64,000 nt of DNA from Aquitalea denitrificans (lineage in GTDB: Bacteria; Pseudomonadota; Gammaproteobacteria; Burkholderiales; Chromobacteriaceae), in the NCBI RefSeq assembly GCF_009856625.1, contig NZ_CP047241.1:3596001-3660000 (forward strand). The letters are read 5' to 3'. Shown here piece after piece: positions 1-8,649 of the stretch (position 1 is the stretch's first letter; each line of letters begins with the position of its first letter). The notes under the pieces were generated by a model, which was not told where the DNA came from, did not search any database, and worked only from the letters and a program-made list of their open reading frames with translations. The position numbers and the translations under genes were made by a program.

Positions 1-79
1 CTGGAATACGGTGCTAGCCGTTTGCATTCAATCCGGTCAGCAACTAGAAAACAAGAACAACAAGCAGATGTTGTGATGA

Positions 80-106
80 CAAAAAACGGCTGCCAAGGCC
101 GGATAA
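80..106 (+). promoter_or_regulatory. possible FliA (sigma-28) promoter upstream of the chemosensory operon
   Basis: CAAA at 80-83 is followed by a 15-base spacer and CCGGATAA at 99-106. The flagellar sigma-28 consensus is TAAA-N15-GCCGATAA, so 3 of 4 and 6 of 8 bases match with exact spacing. It lies about 75 bases before the first gene of the operon. The match is imperfect, so this is only a candidate. I see nothing else in bases 1-182. Confidence 0.25.
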
Positions 107-182
107 ATCACCGTCAGGCCGCAATCCGGCTGGTGCAGTGACAAACCTGCACATGGGCGGCAAGCACGACGAGGGGAAGGGC

Positions 183-551
183 ATGAGCAAGACCATACTG
201 ATTGTCGACGATTCGACCAGCCTGCGTCTGGTGGTAAAGATGACGCTGGAAGGTGCCGGACATCATGTCATCCAGGCCGCTGATGGCCAGCAGGCCATGG
301 CCATGCTGGATGGCCGTCAGATCGACCTGGTTCTCACCGACCTCAACATGCCCGTGCTCGGCGGTTTCGGCCTGCTGGACAGCATCCGCCAGCACCCTGT
401 CTACGGACATACCCCCGTCGTCATCCTGACCACACAGGATGCGTCACACCTGCAGCAACTGGGACAGCAAAAAGGCGGCTGCAGCTGGATCGTCAAGCCA
501 TTCGAACCCACTCACCTGCTGGCTGTCGTTGCCCGGCTCACCCAGGGCTGA
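183..551 (+). CDS. CheY-like single-domain response regulator
   Basis: A stand-alone receiver domain of 122 residues, presumably phosphorylated by the CheA encoded two genes downstream. The acidic pair D9-D10, the phospho-acceptor D53 (in LTDLNMP), T83/T84 and K105 (in IVKPF) are all in place, so it should be a working receiver. The start at 183 is preferred over an upstream in-frame ATG at 138, because GAGGGGAAGG lies just before 183 and family members begin with a short K-x-I-L-I-V-D-D strand. It is the first gene of a tightly packed operon. Whether it acts on the flagellar motor, on a pilus or as a phosphate sink cannot be told from sequence. Confidence 0.9.
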   Translation: MSKTILIVDDSTSLRLVVKMTLEGAGHHVIQAADGQQAMAMLDGRQIDLVLTDLNMPVLGGFGLLDSIRQHPVYGHTPVVILTTQDASHLQQLGQQKGGCSWIVKPFEPTHLLAVVARLTQG

Positions 552-557
552 GGTTTT

Positions 558-848
558 ATGCCGTATCTGCTCACTCTGACAGCCGAACAGACCATCTACC
601 AGGCCCCGGCACTACAGCAACAACTGGCCGAGGCGCTGCGCCAGCATCCGGACCTGCTACTCGATCTGTCCCAAGTCAGCGAAATAGACTGTGCCGGCGT
701 ACAGGTACTGCTATGGCTGCAAGCCGTAATGGAAAAACAGGGCCACAGCCTGCGACTGTGTCAGCCCAGCCAGGCAGTCAGCAACTTCCTCCGGCTGATG
801 GGTTTTACTCAGTTGCAAGCCTGTATGGAGGGCAACGATGAATCTTGA
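558..848 (+). CDS. STAS-domain protein of a chemosensory cluster
   Basis: A 96-residue STAS (SpoIIAA-like anti-sigma-antagonist) fold, with the typical L-D-L-S strand followed by a D-x-A-G-V-Q loop near residues 45-52. STAS proteins of this type sit next to cheA in several non-E. coli chemosensory clusters, but their role there is poorly defined. At the position where SpoIIAA relatives carry the phosphorylatable Ser or Thr, this protein has Cys (I-D-C-A-G), so classical serine-kinase control is unlikely. It starts 6 bases after the CheY-like gene and its 3' end overlaps cheA by 11 bases, which suggests translational coupling. Confidence 0.8.
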   Translation: MPYLLTLTAEQTIYQAPALQQQLAEALRQHPDLLLDLSQVSEIDCAGVQVLLWLQAVMEKQGHSLRLCQPSQAVSNFLRLMGFTQLQACMEGNDES

Positions 849-2985
849 ACAGGCCATGCAATCCTTCCTGCAGGAATCTGCAGAACTGCTGGAGGAAATG
901 GAAAGCATTCTGCTGGATGCCGAAGCGGACAGTATCACCGCCGAGCAGCTAGGGGCTCTGTTTCGCTGCATGCACACCATCAAGGGCTCAGCCGGACTGT
1001 TCGGGCTGGAAGACATCGTCCACTTCAGCCATCAGGCAGAAAACCTGCTGGATCAGTTACGTGATGGCAAGCTGCAACTGGATGCAGAACTGAGCGGCCT
1101 GCTGCTGCGCAGCCACGACCATGTCAAGGCACAGCTGGCTGCCGTGGAAGCAGGCCAGCCCCTGCCAGACGGCGAGGAGACCGCCATCCTTGCCGAGATT
1201 GCCCTGCGCCTGCAAGCGGACACCGCCTCAAGCCCGCAACCGGCTACCGCCGAAACAGCCGAGCAAGCGCCGCCTGGCGACTGGCTGCTGACCCTGCGCT
1301 TTGGCCCGGATGTGCTGCGTAATGGCATGGACCCGGCATCCTTCATCCGCTATCTGGCCACGCTGGGAGAAATCCGCAGCATTGCCAGTTACAGCTGCAA
1401 TTTGCCCGCCGACGACAGCTTTGACCCCGAGTGTAATTACCTGCGGCTGGAACTGCAGTTTTGCGGTGCCGTGGATGCGGAACAACTGGACAGCGTATTC
1501 GCCTTTGCCAGCGAGGGCAGCCAGTTCATCATCAGCCCGCGAGCACAACTGGAACAACATCTGCAGCAGGTATTGCAACTGGGAGATGCAGCCGAGCGGC
1601 AACGCGCCAGCCAGCTATGGCAGCAATGGGGGCGATGGCCACAGCAGGCGGCAGCCATGCCAGATCCACCGGATCTGACCGCCCCTACGACACCGCTGCT
1701 TGTCACACCGGCAGATGGCGAGGGAAAAGCCACCCGGCAGGGCGAAAGCCGCTTCATCAAGGTGGAGGCCGGCAAGCTGGATAGCCTGATCAACCTGGTT
1801 GGCGAACTGGTGATTGCCGGGGCTGCCACCAGCCTGTTGGCCCGCAGCCATGGCAACGGCCCGCTACTGGAATCCACCGCCATCCTGTCGGGCCTGATCG
1901 AGCAGATTCGCGGCCAGACCCTGGCAATGCGCATGGTTCCCATCGGAGAAACCTTCAGCCGCTTTGGCCGCGTGGTACACGATGTCAGCCATGCCCTGGG
2001 CAAGGAAATCCGCCTGCAAATCAGCGGTGCCGACACCGAACTGGACAAATCGATGGTGGATAAGCTGGCAGACCCGCTCACCCACCTGGTGCGCAATGCC
2101 ATTGATCACGGTATCGAGGACGTGGCACAGCGCCGCGTAGCCGGCAAGCCGGATGCAGGTCGGGTCTGGCTGGATGCCTATCACGAATCCGGCAGCGTCG
2201 TGATAGAAGTAGCCGATGATGGCGGCGGGCTGAGCAAGCAGCGCATTCTGGCCAAGGCCAGGCAACGTGGCATTCTTGCCGGCGATAACCCGCCGACTGA
2301 GCAGGACGTGTTCCGGCTGATATTCGAAGCAGGCTTCTCCACCGCAGCACAGGTCAGCAACCTGTCTGGCCGTGGTGTCGGGCTGGATGTGGTGAAAAAA
2401 AATATCGAGCAACTGCGGGGCACGGTAGAAGTGGAAAGCGAAGAAGGCCTGGGCACGACCTTCCGGCTGCGCTTGCCACTGACGCTTGCCATCATCGATG
2501 GCTTTCTGGTGACGGTGGGCAGCGCCACTTTTGTCCTGCCGCTGGACACCGTGGTGGAATGCCTGGCCTTGCCCGAGACTCAGGAAGCCAGTAGCGCAAT
2601 CGGTCGCTTCAGCCTGCGCGGCGAGGTGCTGCCCTTGCTTGAGCTGCGGCGCTTTCTGGAACTGGATGGCCAGCCCGGCCCGCGCCGGAACGTGGTGATC
2701 ATCCAGACCGGTGACTGCAAGGTCGGCCTGGTGGTGGATGCGCTGAACGGCGAGTTCCAGACTGTCATCAAACCCTTGAGCCCGCTGTTCCGCCACCTCA
2801 AGGCCATTAGCGGCTCCACCATTCTGGGCAATGGCGAAGTCGCCCTCATCCTGGATGTGCTGGCACTTACCCAGCACGCCCGCGCACAAGAACACATGCA
2901 ATACCTGGCAGGCCAGGGAGCAGCCGTGACGCTGCCAGACAACTGGCCATACCATGACAACAGGCAACCGGGGAAACCAATATGA
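838..2985 (+). CDS. cheA: chemotaxis histidine kinase CheA
   Basis: A hybrid-type kinase of 715 residues that phosphorylates CheY, CheB and the receiver-EAL protein from a histidine in its N-terminal HPt domain. H46 lies in M-H-T-I-K-G-S-A-G. A middle domain (about 145-240) is of the type seen in non-E. coli CheA proteins. The dimerisation helix pair (about 305-365), the HATPase domain and the C-terminal CheW-like domain (about 515-650) follow in order. The HATPase has H-L-V-R-N-A-I-D-H-G, D-D-G-G-G and G-R-G-V-G-L-D-V-V boxes. It overlaps the STAS gene by 11 bases and the MCP gene by an ATGA. It forms a signalling array with the MCP and the two CheW proteins encoded immediately downstream. 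Confidence 0.95.
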   Translation: MNLEQAMQSFLQESAELLEEMESILLDAEADSITAEQLGALFRCMHTIKGSAGLFGLEDIVHFSHQAENLLDQLRDGKLQLDAELSGLLLRSHDHVKAQLAAVEAGQPLPDGEETAILAEIALRLQADTASSPQPATAETAEQAPPGDWLLTLRFGPDVLRNGMDPASFIRYLATLGEIRSIASYSCNLPADDSFDPECNYLRLELQFCGAVDAEQLDSVFAFASEGSQFIISPRAQLEQHLQQVLQLGDAAERQRASQLWQQWGRWPQQAAAMPDPPDLTAPTTPLLVTPADGEGKATRQGESRFIKVEAGKLDSLINLVGELVIAGAATSLLARSHGNGPLLESTAILSGLIEQIRGQTLAMRMVPIGETFSRFGRVVHDVSHALGKEIRLQISGADTELDKSMVDKLADPLTHLVRNAIDHGIEDVAQRRVAGKPDAGRVWLDAYHESGSVVIEVADDGGGLSKQRILAKARQRGILAGDNPPTEQDVFRLIFEAGFSTAAQVSNLSGRGVGLDVVKKNIEQLRGTVEVESEEGLGTTFRLRLPLTLAIIDGFLVTVGSATFVLPLDTVVECLALPETQEASSAIGRFSLRGEVLPLLELRRFLELDGQPGPRRNVVIIQTGDCKVGLVVDALNGEFQTVIKPLSPLFRHLKAISGSTILGNGEVALILDVLALTQHARAQEHMQYLAGQGAAVTLPDNWPYHDNRQPGKPI

Positions 2986-4628
2986 AAGATTCTGCACCCA
3001 TGAGCATCACCATGCGGCTGAGCCTGGGCTTTGGCAGCATATTGCTGCTCTTGTTGCTCTGCGTCAGCGTAGCCCTGTACAGCTTTGACAACACCGGCAG
3101 GATGCTGGATGACATGCGTATCAATGACCGAGATGCCACGCGTGTTTCCATCCTGATCGAGCAGGCTCAGGAGCTAAGAGTGATGTATCGCAACATCATC
3201 ATTTATCCAGACCTGCACGCCATCAACATGGCCATCCAGAAATACAACGAAGGCCACCAACGCTATCTGGACGGCGAGCAAGCGATGATGCGCGACATGT
3301 TGGCCGAGCCAGCCCTCACCCAGCATGAAAAAGATTTGCTGGGCCAACTGCGCAAAACCCGCCCACCGGCTTTAGCACTGATGGATAAATCGGTAGCCCA
3401 AGCGGCAATCAACGAAAAAGAGGCTGCCATCCGTATCATGCAACTAGAAGTCACACCGGCCATGGAACAGCTGATGGAAACCTTGCGCCAGTTGTACGAC
3501 ACCGAACTGCGACTGAACGAGCAGGCCCGCCAGCAGAACGAGCAGGATATCCAGAAGGCCTACCACACCATGCTGCTGCTATCTGCCAGCGCACTGCTGT
3601 TGGGCAGCCTGCTGGCCGGCCTGATCATCCGCTCGCTGCGACGGACCATAGGTGGTGAGCCACATGCCGTCGCACAGATCATGCAGCAACTGGCAGCCGG
3701 ACATCTGAATGGCCAGCTGCCGCTGCGCAAGGGCGACAACAGCAGCATGATGCATTCGGTGGCACGCACGGTCAGCACCCTGACCGGCATCATGGTGGAA
3801 GTGAAAAACGGTGCCACCAACCTGGCCTCGGCCGCCCAGCAGCTGAATGCCACCTCGCAGTCACTATCCCAGTCGGCCAGCGAATCCGCTGCCGGCATCG
3901 AGGAAACCACCTCGGCGATCGAAGAGATGTCGGCGGCCATCAACCAGACCAATGACAATGCCCGCATTACCGAAGGCATAGCCGAGCAGGCGGCCCGCGA
4001 AGCGACCGAGGGCGGTGAAGCCGTGCGCCTGACCACCACCGCCATGCGCCAGATTGCCGATCGCATCGGCATCATCGATGACATTGCCTACCAAACCAAT
4101 CTGCTGGCACTGAATGCCGCCATCGAAGCCGCGCGGGCCGGGGAGCATGGCAAGGGCTTCGCCGTGGTGGCTGCCGAAGTACGCAAACTGGCAGAACGCA
4201 GCCAGGTGGCTGCCCAGGAAATCAGCCAGGTGGCAACCGGCAGCGTGGGGCTGGCCGAACACGCCGGCAAACTGCTGGGAGAAATGGTGCGCTCCAGTGG
4301 CCGTACCGCAGATCTGGTACAGGAAATCGCCGCGGCATCCAGCGAGCAAGCCAGCGCTGTCAACCAGATCAGCAGTGCCGTGCAACAGCAGAACGGTAGC
4401 ACCCAGCAAAACGCGTCGGTGAGTGAAGAGCTTGCTTCCACGGCAGAACAGATGACCAGTCAGGCGGAGAGCCTGCTGGCGCTGATGAACTACTTCTGCC
4501 TCAGCGATGGCCCATCCGGCATCCCATCCGCTCCGCATGAGCATCCGGCTCCGCAGACAGGCCAGTCTCCCCCGCTGCGACGTATCGGCGGCAATCATGC
4601 CGATGATTCCGACTTCATCCGCTACTAG
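2982..4628 (+). CDS. methyl-accepting chemotaxis protein (transmembrane receptor)
   Basis: A 548-residue receptor with TM1 at about 13-35, a helical periplasmic region of about 160 residues of the four-helix-bundle type, TM2 at about 197-217, a HAMP-like stretch containing I-G-G-E-P, and a long cytoplasmic coiled-coil signalling domain. The hairpin tip (Y-Q-T-N-L-L-A-L-N-A-A-I-E-A-A-R-A-G-E) is canonical. There is no C-terminal NWETF-type pentapeptide to tether CheR or CheB. Its start overlaps the cheA stop (ATGA). It is probably the dedicated receptor of this cluster. The ligand is unknown. Confidence 0.93.
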   Translation: MKDSAPMSITMRLSLGFGSILLLLLLCVSVALYSFDNTGRMLDDMRINDRDATRVSILIEQAQELRVMYRNIIIYPDLHAINMAIQKYNEGHQRYLDGEQAMMRDMLAEPALTQHEKDLLGQLRKTRPPALALMDKSVAQAAINEKEAAIRIMQLEVTPAMEQLMETLRQLYDTELRLNEQARQQNEQDIQKAYHTMLLLSASALLLGSLLAGLIIRSLRRTIGGEPHAVAQIMQQLAAGHLNGQLPLRKGDNSSMMHSVARTVSTLTGIMVEVKNGATNLASAAQQLNATSQSLSQSASESAAGIEETTSAIEEMSAAINQTNDNARITEGIAEQAAREATEGGEAVRLTTTAMRQIADRIGIIDDIAYQTNLLALNAAIEAARAGEHGKGFAVVAAEVRKLAERSQVAAQEISQVATGSVGLAEHAGKLLGEMVRSSGRTADLVQEIAAASSEQASAVNQISSAVQQQNGSTQQNASVSEELASTAEQMTSQAESLLALMNYFCLSDGPSGIPSAPHEHPAPQTGQSPPLRRIGGNHADDSDFIRY

Positions 4629-4638
4629 GCAGAACCGC

Positions 4639-5223
4639 ATGGGCACACATGCACACTGGCGCAAACAGGCTGATGCGCGACAGCCGGACCCGTCTGTCCC
4701 GGCGGCAGCGCAGCGGCAATACCTGCGCTTCAGAATCGGAGAGCGACAGATGGGCATCACGCTGGATGCCATCCGCGAACTGCTGGAATACCAGCCGCTG
4801 ACCACCCTACCCCGCATGTCACCCCTGCTTGCCGGCGTACTTAACCTGCGTGGCAACGGAGTGCCAGTGCTCAACCTTGCCCATTGCCTGGGCTTGCCGG
4901 CCAGCCCGCAGCAACGCCGCAGCTGCATCATCATCCTGCAGCTGGCAACAGCAGCACCTGCCAGTGATATCGGCATTCTGGTCGACGAAGTACATGCGGT
5001 GGAAGATATTGCCAACGACGCCATCGAAGCGCCTCCGCAACTGGGCAAGCTGCTGCCGCCCGGCCTGCTGGCTGGCATGGTTCGCGAAGCACAGGGCTTT
5101 ACCCTGCTGCTGGATGCCGGGCAATTGCTGACGCCTGATGTGCTGTCGCAGCTGTGCCAGACGGCGGCAACTGCAGTCGCTGCTGCGCCCGACAGCCCAT
5201 TGCCGGGAGACAAGCATGACTGA
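4639..5223 (+). CDS. cheW: CheW-like coupling protein (first copy)
   Basis: A 194-residue CheW scaffold protein linking the receptor to CheA. The CheW fold is clear (Q-Y-L-R-F-R-I-G near residue 30, then L-L-E-Y, L-N-L-R-G and a later L-V-D-E-V). It has an extra N-terminal tail of about 25 residues rich in Pro, Gln and Ala. I chose the ATG at 4639, 10 bases after the MCP stop. The longer reading frame to 4507 would lie inside the MCP gene. It overlaps the second cheW by 8 bases. The two copies are only moderately similar, so they are more likely diverged paralogues than a recent duplication. Confidence 0.88.
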   Translation: MGTHAHWRKQADARQPDPSVPAAAQRQYLRFRIGERQMGITLDAIRELLEYQPLTTLPRMSPLLAGVLNLRGNGVPVLNLAHCLGLPASPQQRRSCIIILQLATAAPASDIGILVDEVHAVEDIANDAIEAPPQLGKLLPPGLLAGMVREAQGFTLLLDAGQLLTPDVLSQLCQTAATAVAAAPDSPLPGDKHD

Positions 5224-5725
5224 GTCAGCCGGACAGTATCTGCGCTTCCAGCTGGGTGCGGAAACCTTTGCCTGCAACATCCTGCAGATCAGGGAAATCC
5301 TGGAATACCACCGCCCAACCACCGTGCCACAGATGCCGGCATTCGTGCATGGCGTAATGAACCTGCGTGGCAGCGTGGTGCCGGTCATCGATCTCGCACA
5401 GCGGCTGGGCCGCCCGGCCGGCAAGGTACTGCGCCGCAGCTGCATCGTCATCCTGCAGGCAGGCTCGCTGACACAGCCACAGCCGGTCGGTATGCTGGTC
5501 GATGCCGTACATGAAGTCATCAGCCTCAACAGCATCGACATCATGCCGCCACCGCCATTCGGCAATCAGCTGCGCACCGACTTCATTGCCGGTCTGGCCT
5601 GCCATGAGCACCATTGCCTGATGCTGTTGCAGATGGACAAGGTGATGTCGCTGGACGAAATGGCCGCACTGGCCAACCCTGCCGTGATGCAGATTCAGGC
5701 GGACAGCAGCAGTGTGTTGAACTAG
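5216..5725 (+). CDS. cheW: CheW-like coupling protein (second copy)
   Basis: A second CheW of 169 residues with no N-terminal tail: it begins M-T-E-S-A-G-Q-Y-L-R-F-Q-L-G. The family signatures E-I-L-E-Y, V-M-N-L-R-G-S-V-V-P-V-I-D-L and M-L-V-D-A-V are present. The start at 5216 overlaps the stop of the first cheW, which favours coupled translation. In related clusters this gene is commonly followed by cheR. Here only 74 bases of non-coding sequence separate it from cheD. Confidence 0.9.
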   Translation: MTESAGQYLRFQLGAETFACNILQIREILEYHRPTTVPQMPAFVHGVMNLRGSVVPVIDLAQRLGRPAGKVLRRSCIVILQAGSLTQPQPVGMLVDAVHEVISLNSIDIMPPPPFGNQLRTDFIAGLACHEHHCLMLLQMDKVMSLDEMAALANPAVMQIQADSSSVLN

Positions 5726-5799
5726 ATTGGGATTAGCAGCTACTTGCAACCATTTTGCCTGCCTGGTGCCTTTGCGCCGCAGCAATCCATAAAGACACC

Positions 5800-6324
5800 A
5801 TGCATAGCGACGTACGCAAAGAGATTTTCCTGCACCCGGGTGAATGGAAATTCGCGGATCAGGAATACATCATCAGCACCTTGCTTGGGTCCTGTGTCTC
5901 CATCGTGATGTGGCATCCACAGCTGCTACAAGGGGGCATGTGTCATTACCTGCTGGCGCGGCGCAACGAAAGCAGCGACACCTTGTCCGGCCGCTACGGT
6001 GACGAGGCCATGCTGCTGTTGCTGCGAGCGGCGCTGGCTTGTGGCAGGCCGCTGCGGGAGTTTCAAGTCAAGCTGCTGGGCGGTGCCACGGTACTGTCGC
6101 ACCGGGAGGGGGAGCGCAGCAGCAATGATGTGGCCGCCCGCAATGTCGAAATGGCGCGGCAACTGGCCCGACAGCTGGGACTGAATGTGCAGGCGGAGGA
6201 TCTGGGTGGAAGCAGCCCCCGCATGGTGGTGTTTGACGTGCAATCCGGCGATGTCTGGGTGCGCCTGTCACAGGACGGTGACACGCAGGACAAGCTGTCG
6301 GCCAAAACAAGGAAAAAAGCATGA
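5800..6324 (+). CDS. cheD: chemoreceptor glutamine deamidase CheD
   Basis: A 174-residue CheD, which converts specific receptor glutamines to glutamates and so prepares methylation sites. The catalytic Cys is in L-G-S-C-V-S-I and the His in G-G-M-C-H-Y-L-L, as in characterised CheD proteins. The later L-F-G-G-x-type loop reads K-L-L-G-G-A-T-V-L. The ATG at 5800 is chosen because the extra 15 residues of the longer frame look non-coding. The stop overlaps the cheB start by four bases (ATGA). Confidence 0.93.
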   Translation: MHSDVRKEIFLHPGEWKFADQEYIISTLLGSCVSIVMWHPQLLQGGMCHYLLARRNESSDTLSGRYGDEAMLLLLRAALACGRPLREFQVKLLGGATVLSHREGERSSNDVAARNVEMARQLARQLGLNVQAEDLGGSSPRMVVFDVQSGDVWVRLSQDGDTQDKLSAKTRKKA

Positions 6325-7382
6325 GCATCAAAGTCATGATCGTGGACGACTCCGCCGTGGTACGGCAGGTGCTGAGCGAAATCTTCAATGCCAGCAGCGG
6401 TATCGAGGTGATGGATGTGGCCACCGACCCCATTGTGGCCATGGAAAAAATGAAGCAGCAGTGGCCGGACGTGATCGTGCTGGATGTGGAAATGCCGCGC
6501 ATGGACGGCATTACCTTCCTCAAACAGATCATGGCCAGCCGGCCCACGCCGGTGGTTATCTGCTCCTCGCTCACCCAGAAAGGGGCCGACATCAGCATGC
6601 AGGCCATGGCTGCCGGTGCTGTGGAAGTCATTGCCAAGCCGCATGCAGGCGTAAAACAGTTTCTGCAGGACAGCAACAACCTGCTGGTTCAGGCGGTAAA
6701 GGCCGCAGCGCTGGCCCGCATGAGCCGCATGCGCAGCCTGCCGCCCACTCCGCTGGAAACCCGCCCCAAGCTGTCGGCAGATGCCGTGCTGGCCGCACCG
6801 ACAGGCCAGCAGATGTTCCAGACCACCGAACGCATCGTCACCATCGGCACCTCCACCGGTGGCACCCAAGCACTGGAAGCCATTCTGACCAAGCTGCCGC
6901 GCACCTGCCCGGGGCTGGCCATCGTGCAGCATATGCCAGAAAAATTCACCGCATCCTTTGCCGAACGCTTGGACCGGCTGTCGGAAATCGAAGTCAAGGA
7001 AGCCGCCAGTGGCGACCGCATCCTGCCGGGTCGGGCACTGATCGCCCCTGGCGGCAAGCACATGATGATCAAGCGCAGTGGTGCCTACTACCAAGTGGAA
7101 GTGGTGGACGGACCACTGGTCAGCCGCCACAAACCTTCGGTCGATGTGCTGTTCCGCTCCGCCGCCAAGTTTGCCGGGCGCAATGCACTGGGCATCATCA
7201 TGACCGGCATGGGCGATGATGGTGCCAAGGGGCTGAAGGAAATGCACGATGCAGGAGCCAAGACCATCGCCCAGGATGAAGACAGCTGCGTGGTGTTCGG
7301 CATGCCCAAGGAAGCCATCAAGCTGGGGGCCGCTGACGAGGTAATGCCGCTGGACACCATTGCCAAGGCCATATGCCGCTGA
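6321..7382 (+). CDS. cheB: protein-glutamate methylesterase/deamidase CheB
   Basis: A 353-residue CheB with an N-terminal receiver (D-D-S at the start, acceptor Asp in L-D-V-E-M-P-R-M-D-G) joined by a linker to the methylesterase domain from about residue 165. The Ser-His-Asp triad is visible in G-T-S-T-G-G, V-Q-H-M-P and G-M-G-D-D-G. It removes methyl groups from receptor glutamates when phosphorylated by CheA. Its partner enzyme, the methyltransferase CheR, is not encoded in this cluster or anywhere else in the window. Confidence 0.95.
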   Translation: MSIKVMIVDDSAVVRQVLSEIFNASSGIEVMDVATDPIVAMEKMKQQWPDVIVLDVEMPRMDGITFLKQIMASRPTPVVICSSLTQKGADISMQAMAAGAVEVIAKPHAGVKQFLQDSNNLLVQAVKAAALARMSRMRSLPPTPLETRPKLSADAVLAAPTGQQMFQTTERIVTIGTSTGGTQALEAILTKLPRTCPGLAIVQHMPEKFTASFAERLDRLSEIEVKEAASGDRILPGRALIAPGGKHMMIKRSGAYYQVEVVDGPLVSRHKPSVDVLFRSAAKFAGRNALGIIMTGMGDDGAKGLKEMHDAGAKTIAQDEDSCVVFGMPKEAIKLGAADEVMPLDTIAKAICR

Positions 7383-7396
7383 AGGAGACCGACAGC

Positions 7397-8608
7397 ATGC
7401 AGCTTGCCGACATGCAGGATGTGTTGATCGTGGAAGACAGCAACCTGCACCGACAACTGGCCAGCGAAATCTGCCAGCAACTGGGTTTTTCCAGTGTCAG
7501 GCACGCGGCCAACGGCGAGGAAGGCATGGCCATGGCACGTGAACGCCTGCCGGATCTGATGCTGCTCGACCTGGAAATGCCGCGCATGGACGGCGTGCAG
7601 GTGATGCAGCAACTGGCGGCGGAAAAGCTTGCCCCGTACATCGTGCTGACATCAGGCAAGGACTACATGCTCATTTCCACACTGGAGCTGATGGGGGCGG
7701 GTCTGGGTCTGCAGGTACTGGGCGGCCTGAAAAAACCGCTGAATAAAAACCAGCTGCTGGATTTGCTGCAGCGGCTATACCCCCAGGCAGGAAAAAACGG
7801 AGAAACCTGCCCGCTATACGACCCGGCCAACGTGCGTCAGGCGCTGGAGCTAGGCCAGATCATCCCTTACTACCAGCCCAAGACCGACCTTAAAACCGGC
7901 CACATCAAGGGGGCGGAAATGCTGGCGCGCTGGCAGCATCCGGAATGCGGGCTGATTGCCCCGGCCCGTTTCATTCCGGTGATTGAACAGAACGACTGGG
8001 CTACCGAACTGACACTCAGCATGCTGGAACAGGGTTTGAGCCAATGGCAGGAGTGGGCGCGCCACGGTCTGCGCCTGCCATTGTCCATCAATCTTTCGGC
8101 CCGCTCCCTACAGGGCAACAGCCTGATCACCGCCGTGGAAAGCCGGTTGCAACGCAGTCGGGTACCTGCCCGATACATTACTTTTGAGATTACCGAGACC
8201 GCCATTTCCGACAGCCTGACCGACGCCATCGGCATTGCCGCCCGCCTGCGGCTGGCCGGCATGGGGCTATCGATTGATGATTTTGGTACCGGCTTTGCCA
8301 CTTTCCAGCAACTCACCCGATTTCCCTTCACCGAACTGAAAATCGACCAGTCACTAGTTACTTCGATTGCCGACAAGCCTCATCTGCAGGCCATCACCGA
8401 CAGCATCATCGAACTTGGCACCCGCATGAAACTATGTACGGTAGCCGAAGGCATAGAAACACAACAGGACCTGGACATCATGCAACAACACGGTTGCCAA
8501 CTGGGACAGGGTTATTTCATTGCCCGGCCGATGGACGCCAGCCAGTTTCTGCCCTGGGCCAAACAACACCAGCCCGGCTTCAACCCGACACCACGCGCCG
8601 TCAACTAA
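7397..8608 (+). CDS. receiver-EAL cyclic-di-GMP phosphodiesterase
   Basis: A 403-residue protein with a CheY-like receiver (about 1-125, acceptor Asp in L-D-L-E-M-P-R-M-D-G) and an EAL domain (about 145-395). The signature motif reads E-M-L rather than E-A-L. The other metal- and substrate-binding residues are present: N in I-N-L-S-A, E in E-I-T-E-T, the D-D-F-G-T-G pair, K in L-K-I-D, E in V-A-E-G-I-E and Q in L-G-Q-G-Y. It is therefore probably an active c-di-GMP hydrolase. The ATG at 7397 is preferred because AAGGAG lies 10 bases upstream; an earlier in-frame ATG at 7373 overlaps cheB. As the last gene of the operon it could carry CheA phosphorylation into second-messenger control. Confidence 0.9.
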   Translation: MQLADMQDVLIVEDSNLHRQLASEICQQLGFSSVRHAANGEEGMAMARERLPDLMLLDLEMPRMDGVQVMQQLAAEKLAPYIVLTSGKDYMLISTLELMGAGLGLQVLGGLKKPLNKNQLLDLLQRLYPQAGKNGETCPLYDPANVRQALELGQIIPYYQPKTDLKTGHIKGAEMLARWQHPECGLIAPARFIPVIEQNDWATELTLSMLEQGLSQWQEWARHGLRLPLSINLSARSLQGNSLITAVESRLQRSRVPARYITFEITETAISDSLTDAIGIAARLRLAGMGLSIDDFGTGFATFQQLTRFPFTELKIDQSLVTSIADKPHLQAITDSIIELGTRMKLCTVAEGIETQQDLDIMQQHGCQLGQGYFIARPMDASQFLPWAKQHQPGFNPTPRAVN

Positions 8609-8649
8609 GATCTGTCAACGCTTTTGCCATGCAGCAAGCTGATTGAAGC

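Noticed and set aside
1864..2997. 377-residue open frame antisense to cheA
   Set aside because: It is a shadow of the GC-rich cheA gene. No ribosome site, and a composition (His/Gln-rich) typical of antisense frames.
4507..4638. Extended N-terminus of the first CheW
   Set aside because: This part lies in another frame of the MCP C-terminus and has no CheW similarity; the ATG at 4639 fits better.
3864..5213. 449-residue open frame antisense to the MCP and cheW genes
   Set aside because: It spans two real genes on the other strand and shows no domain.
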